Assembly: GCF_030758755.1 (NCBI RefSeq)
Contig: NZ_CP132387.1
Location: 372,001-436,000, forward strand
From: Bartonella apihabitans
GTDB taxonomy: Bacteria; Pseudomonadota; Alphaproteobacteria; Rhizobiales; Rhizobiaceae
Reading direction: 5' to 3'
DNA length: 64,000 bases
The position numbers and the translations under genes were made by a program. Of this stretch, positions 62,235-64,000 are shown piece by piece (position 1 is the stretch's first letter; every line of letters starts with the position of its first letter). The notes below the pieces were generated by a model, which saw only the letters and a program-made list of their open reading frames with translations, made no database searches and had not been told where the DNA came from.

Positions 62235-63734
62235 CTAGATGGTGTTTTTCTGGCCTGTCAAAAGTTGATTTTTTACCTTCGCAAGTTGCAAGCTATGTTC
62301 GAATCTCGCAGCTTCCTGTTTCTTCAATTCTTCCGATTCGATGCGGAGAAGATATGATGGGTGAAAAGTGACAAGAACCAGTATTTTTTCTTCTGTCTCG
62401 ATTATTTTACCCACCAAGCCGCTTAACGGCTCGTTCAAATCTGTGAGTGAAAACAGGGCAGTTTTCCCCATGGCAACGATAAGCTTCGGTTTGACGATGC
62501 CGATTTCTTTCATGAGCCACCAGCGACAATGCTCGACCTCGCTCCGATCTGCTCTTTTATGGAGGCGCTTTCGACCTTTGAGTTCATATTTGAAATGCTT
62601 GACGGCGTTGGTGATGTATACCTCATCCCTTTCAATGCCAATTTTCTCTATCGTTTTTTCAAAGATTTGCCCGGCCGGACCGATAAATGGCCGACCAACG
62701 AGATCTTCACGGTCGCCCGGTTGTTCTCCGACAATCATAAGAGAAGCATTTTCAGGCCCTTCGCCACAGACAGCCTGCGTTGCTGAACAATGCAAAGGGC
62801 AACGTTTGCATGATTTGATAGCGTTATCGAGATCATTGAGAGTTCCAAGCGTTGCTTGCGACTTCAAACTCGTTCGCATGACGTTCCCGGCATTTCTTTC
62901 CGATAAGCGGGAATGAAAGAGCGGAGGCTGCAGAACCGGTTGTCTTTCCATCGTTTCAATGCGCGTTTCCGCATTATCAACGAGACTATTGATGATTTCC
63001 GCTTCCGGAAGATTGCTCCAGTATTTTTTTGGCATATGGCTTTGCATGGTTTTGAGTTTCAGTCTTGCCGGATTGAAAATACTGGCAAAATAGGTTTTCC
63101 AGAGCTCTTCGGTTTCATCTTTATTTTGCGGCTTTTTAAATATCGGTTCGCCAAAAAACAGTCTTTTGTTAAAATAGAACGCACTGCCTTTCGGCGTTAG
63201 AATTTGCCAATCCATGTCGCTAAAACGACGGCAGAAAAACGGTATAGCTTCCGCAATAATGAAATGCTGAGGTTCATACCAGGCGGTAAAACAACGCCTG
63301 AATGTGTCGTCGCCAAGACTGTCAATTTCCTTGAAACGTAAAAATGCATGCATATGGTGGATGTCATTGCAAACAGCCTTTTGCCTTGACAGAGCTGTGG
63401 CGGTGTCAATGTCGTAAATTTTTTCAAGAACCGTTTTGTCCTGCTGCAAGCGATAAAGAAGGCGATATAAGAGAGCTGCCGAATCTTCGCTTTCGTGGCA
63501 GATGACATTTTTCGCAAGATTGATGAACTGCTTTGGCACCCGAAATTCTTGGCCTCGTTGTGCAGGCAGATATTTTTCTGAAGGCGGAGAGGAAGGTTCG
63601 CCGTCAAATAATGTCGGGGCTAAATGGTAATGCCAAAAAACATCTTCCGGACGCATTTCTTCCTGTAATAGCAAACGTGCCTTTGTTCGCCACTCGTCAA
63701 AATCCCCCTGTTTTTTCAAAATAATCGTTTTCAT
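62235..63734 (-). CDS. UdgX-family uracil-DNA binding/glycosylase protein with DUF4130 domain
   Basis: 499 residues. The N-terminal half is DUF4130 (LLYRLLYRLQQDKTVLEKIYD, HHMHAFLRFKEI, ILTPKGSAFYF). The C-terminal half is a family 4-like uracil-DNA glycosylase: four Cys for an Fe-S cluster beginning CKRCPLHCSATQAVCGEGP, the catalytic loop GEQPGDREDLVGRPFIGPAG, and FHPSYLLR. The insert RKRLH near residue 388-392 corresponds to the KRRIH loop of UdgX, whose His forms a covalent bond with the abasic site. Its start overlaps the stop of the upstream radical-SAM gene by four bases, so they form a unit. Confidence 0.92.
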   Translation of the reverse strand: MKTIILKKQGDFDEWRTKARLLLQEEMRPEDVFWHYHLAPTLFDGEPSSPPSEKYLPAQRGQEFRVPKQFINLAKNVICHESEDSAALLYRLLYRLQQDKTVLEKIYDIDTATALSRQKAVCNDIHHMHAFLRFKEIDSLGDDTFRRCFTAWYEPQHFIIAEAIPFFCRRFSDMDWQILTPKGSAFYFNKRLFFGEPIFKKPQNKDETEELWKTYFASIFNPARLKLKTMQSHMPKKYWSNLPEAEIINSLVDNAETRIETMERQPVLQPPLFHSRLSERNAGNVMRTSLKSQATLGTLNDLDNAIKSCKRCPLHCSATQAVCGEGPENASLMIVGEQPGDREDLVGRPFIGPAGQIFEKTIEKIGIERDEVYITNAVKHFKYELKGRKRLHKRADRSEVEHCRWWLMKEIGIVKPKLIVAMGKTALFSLTDLNEPLSGLVGKIIETEEKILVLVTFHPSYLLRIESEELKKQEAARFEHSLQLAKVKNQLLTGQKNTI

Positions 63735-64000
63735 GATGAAAAAAGATCAAGTTGTGTCGGTCGCGCACGAAAACGCTCGGCAAGGTGCGAACTGTCAAGA
63801 AGGTTTTTAGGTGTCCAACGTTCGGCAGTGACAAACGGTTTTATTTTTTCAAGGCTGATATGAAAGGTTTTCAAATCTGAAAAATCGAGCCGCTTGAACC
63901 GGCGCGCTGCCAATATCCGTTTAACATTGCGCACACCAAGGCCGGGAACACGCAACAACATTTCCTTGTCGGCTTTATTGATGTCAACCGGAAAGAGATG
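63731..64000 (-). CDS. Putative DNA modification/repair radical SAM protein (partial, C-terminal end)
   Basis: 89 residues are visible before the right edge, open to position 64000. They contain a helix-hairpin-helix: FPVDINKADKEMLLRVPG, LGVRNVKRILAARRFKRL. The ending SHLAERFRARPTQLDLFSS is typical of the C-terminus of the SplB-related radical SAM protein that is regularly encoded next to UdgX. The radical SAM Cys cluster itself lies outside the window. ATGA overlap with the UdgX gene. Confidence 0.82.
   Translation of the reverse strand, partial: HLFPVDINKADKEMLLRVPGLGVRNVKRILAARRFKRLDFSDLKTFHISLEKIKPFVTAERWTPKNLLDSSHLAERFRARPTQLDLFSS

Overview
The window is chromosomal DNA from an alphaproteobacterium of the order Hyphomicrobiales (Rhizobiales). 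It is most like the Bartonella/Brucella branch. The evidence is an Omp10-type lipoprotein, the secA / parvulin / argJ / GNAT / MutT neighbourhood, a DUF1178-grxC-comF run, a NadQ/NrtR-like regulator, and a giant autotransporter with a glycine/threonine-rich linker of the kind seen in Bartonella. Base composition looks moderate (mid-40s % GC by eye, not computed), which would suit the insect-gut Bartonella group better than the AT-richer mammalian species; that placement is inference. No rRNA, tRNA, CRISPR array, insertion sequence, integrase or phage gene was seen.

Layout. 1-2.4 kb: two tandem paralogous FAD-linked oxidases (the first runs off the left edge). 2.8-5.4 kb: a copper-exporting P-type ATPase behind a CueR-type promoter. 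5.5-9.4 kb: a DUF882/M15 peptidoglycan-type peptidase and a degenerate NtrC-family regulator. 9.7-16.7 kb: omp10, hemH, qmcA-nfeD, an RsmB-type rRNA methyltransferase, a nucleosidase and guaA. 16.8-19 kb: trhP and a conserved unknown. 19.2-24.9 kb: a 1.9-kilo-residue autotransporter. 25.4-29.8 kb: one tight operon phoN-like / eptA / response regulator / histidine kinase, the PmrCAB arrangement for lipid A modification. 30.3-35.3 kb: a decaying region with a ProY/HutT-like permease, HutD/Ves, a LysR regulator, an internally deleted iron alcohol dehydrogenase and an MHS transporter. 35.5-54.2 kb: housekeeping genes (ptsP, lysC, ubiG, DUF1178, grxC, comF, a BioC-like methyltransferase, tcyP, nudix, GNAT, argJ, parvulin, secA, fur/mur, prfA, prmC). 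54.2-59.9 kb: an MFS exporter and nrdHIEF, the latter behind a pair of NrdR boxes and a cobalamin riboswitch. 60.2-64 kb: a NadQ/NrtR-like regulator, a small repeat-bearing secreted protein, and a UdgX / radical-SAM DNA repair pair.

Two themes stand out. First, regulation: nrdHIEF (a B12-independent class Ib ribonucleotide reductase) carries both transcriptional NrdR boxes and a B12 riboswitch, and the copper pump has a textbook 19-bp-spacer MerR-family promoter. Second, an unusual number of single-base frameshifts. They hit copA (twice), hemH, a conserved unknown, eptA, phoN, the permease, hutD (several), the MHS transporter, lysC, ubiG, argJ and nrdH. Nearly all are one base lost from a short G/C (sometimes A) run, and several fall in genes that should be indispensable. 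The simplest reading is residual sequencing or assembly error, with true gene decay limited to about 30.3-35.3 kb. Frameshifted genes are given below at their reconstructed extent.
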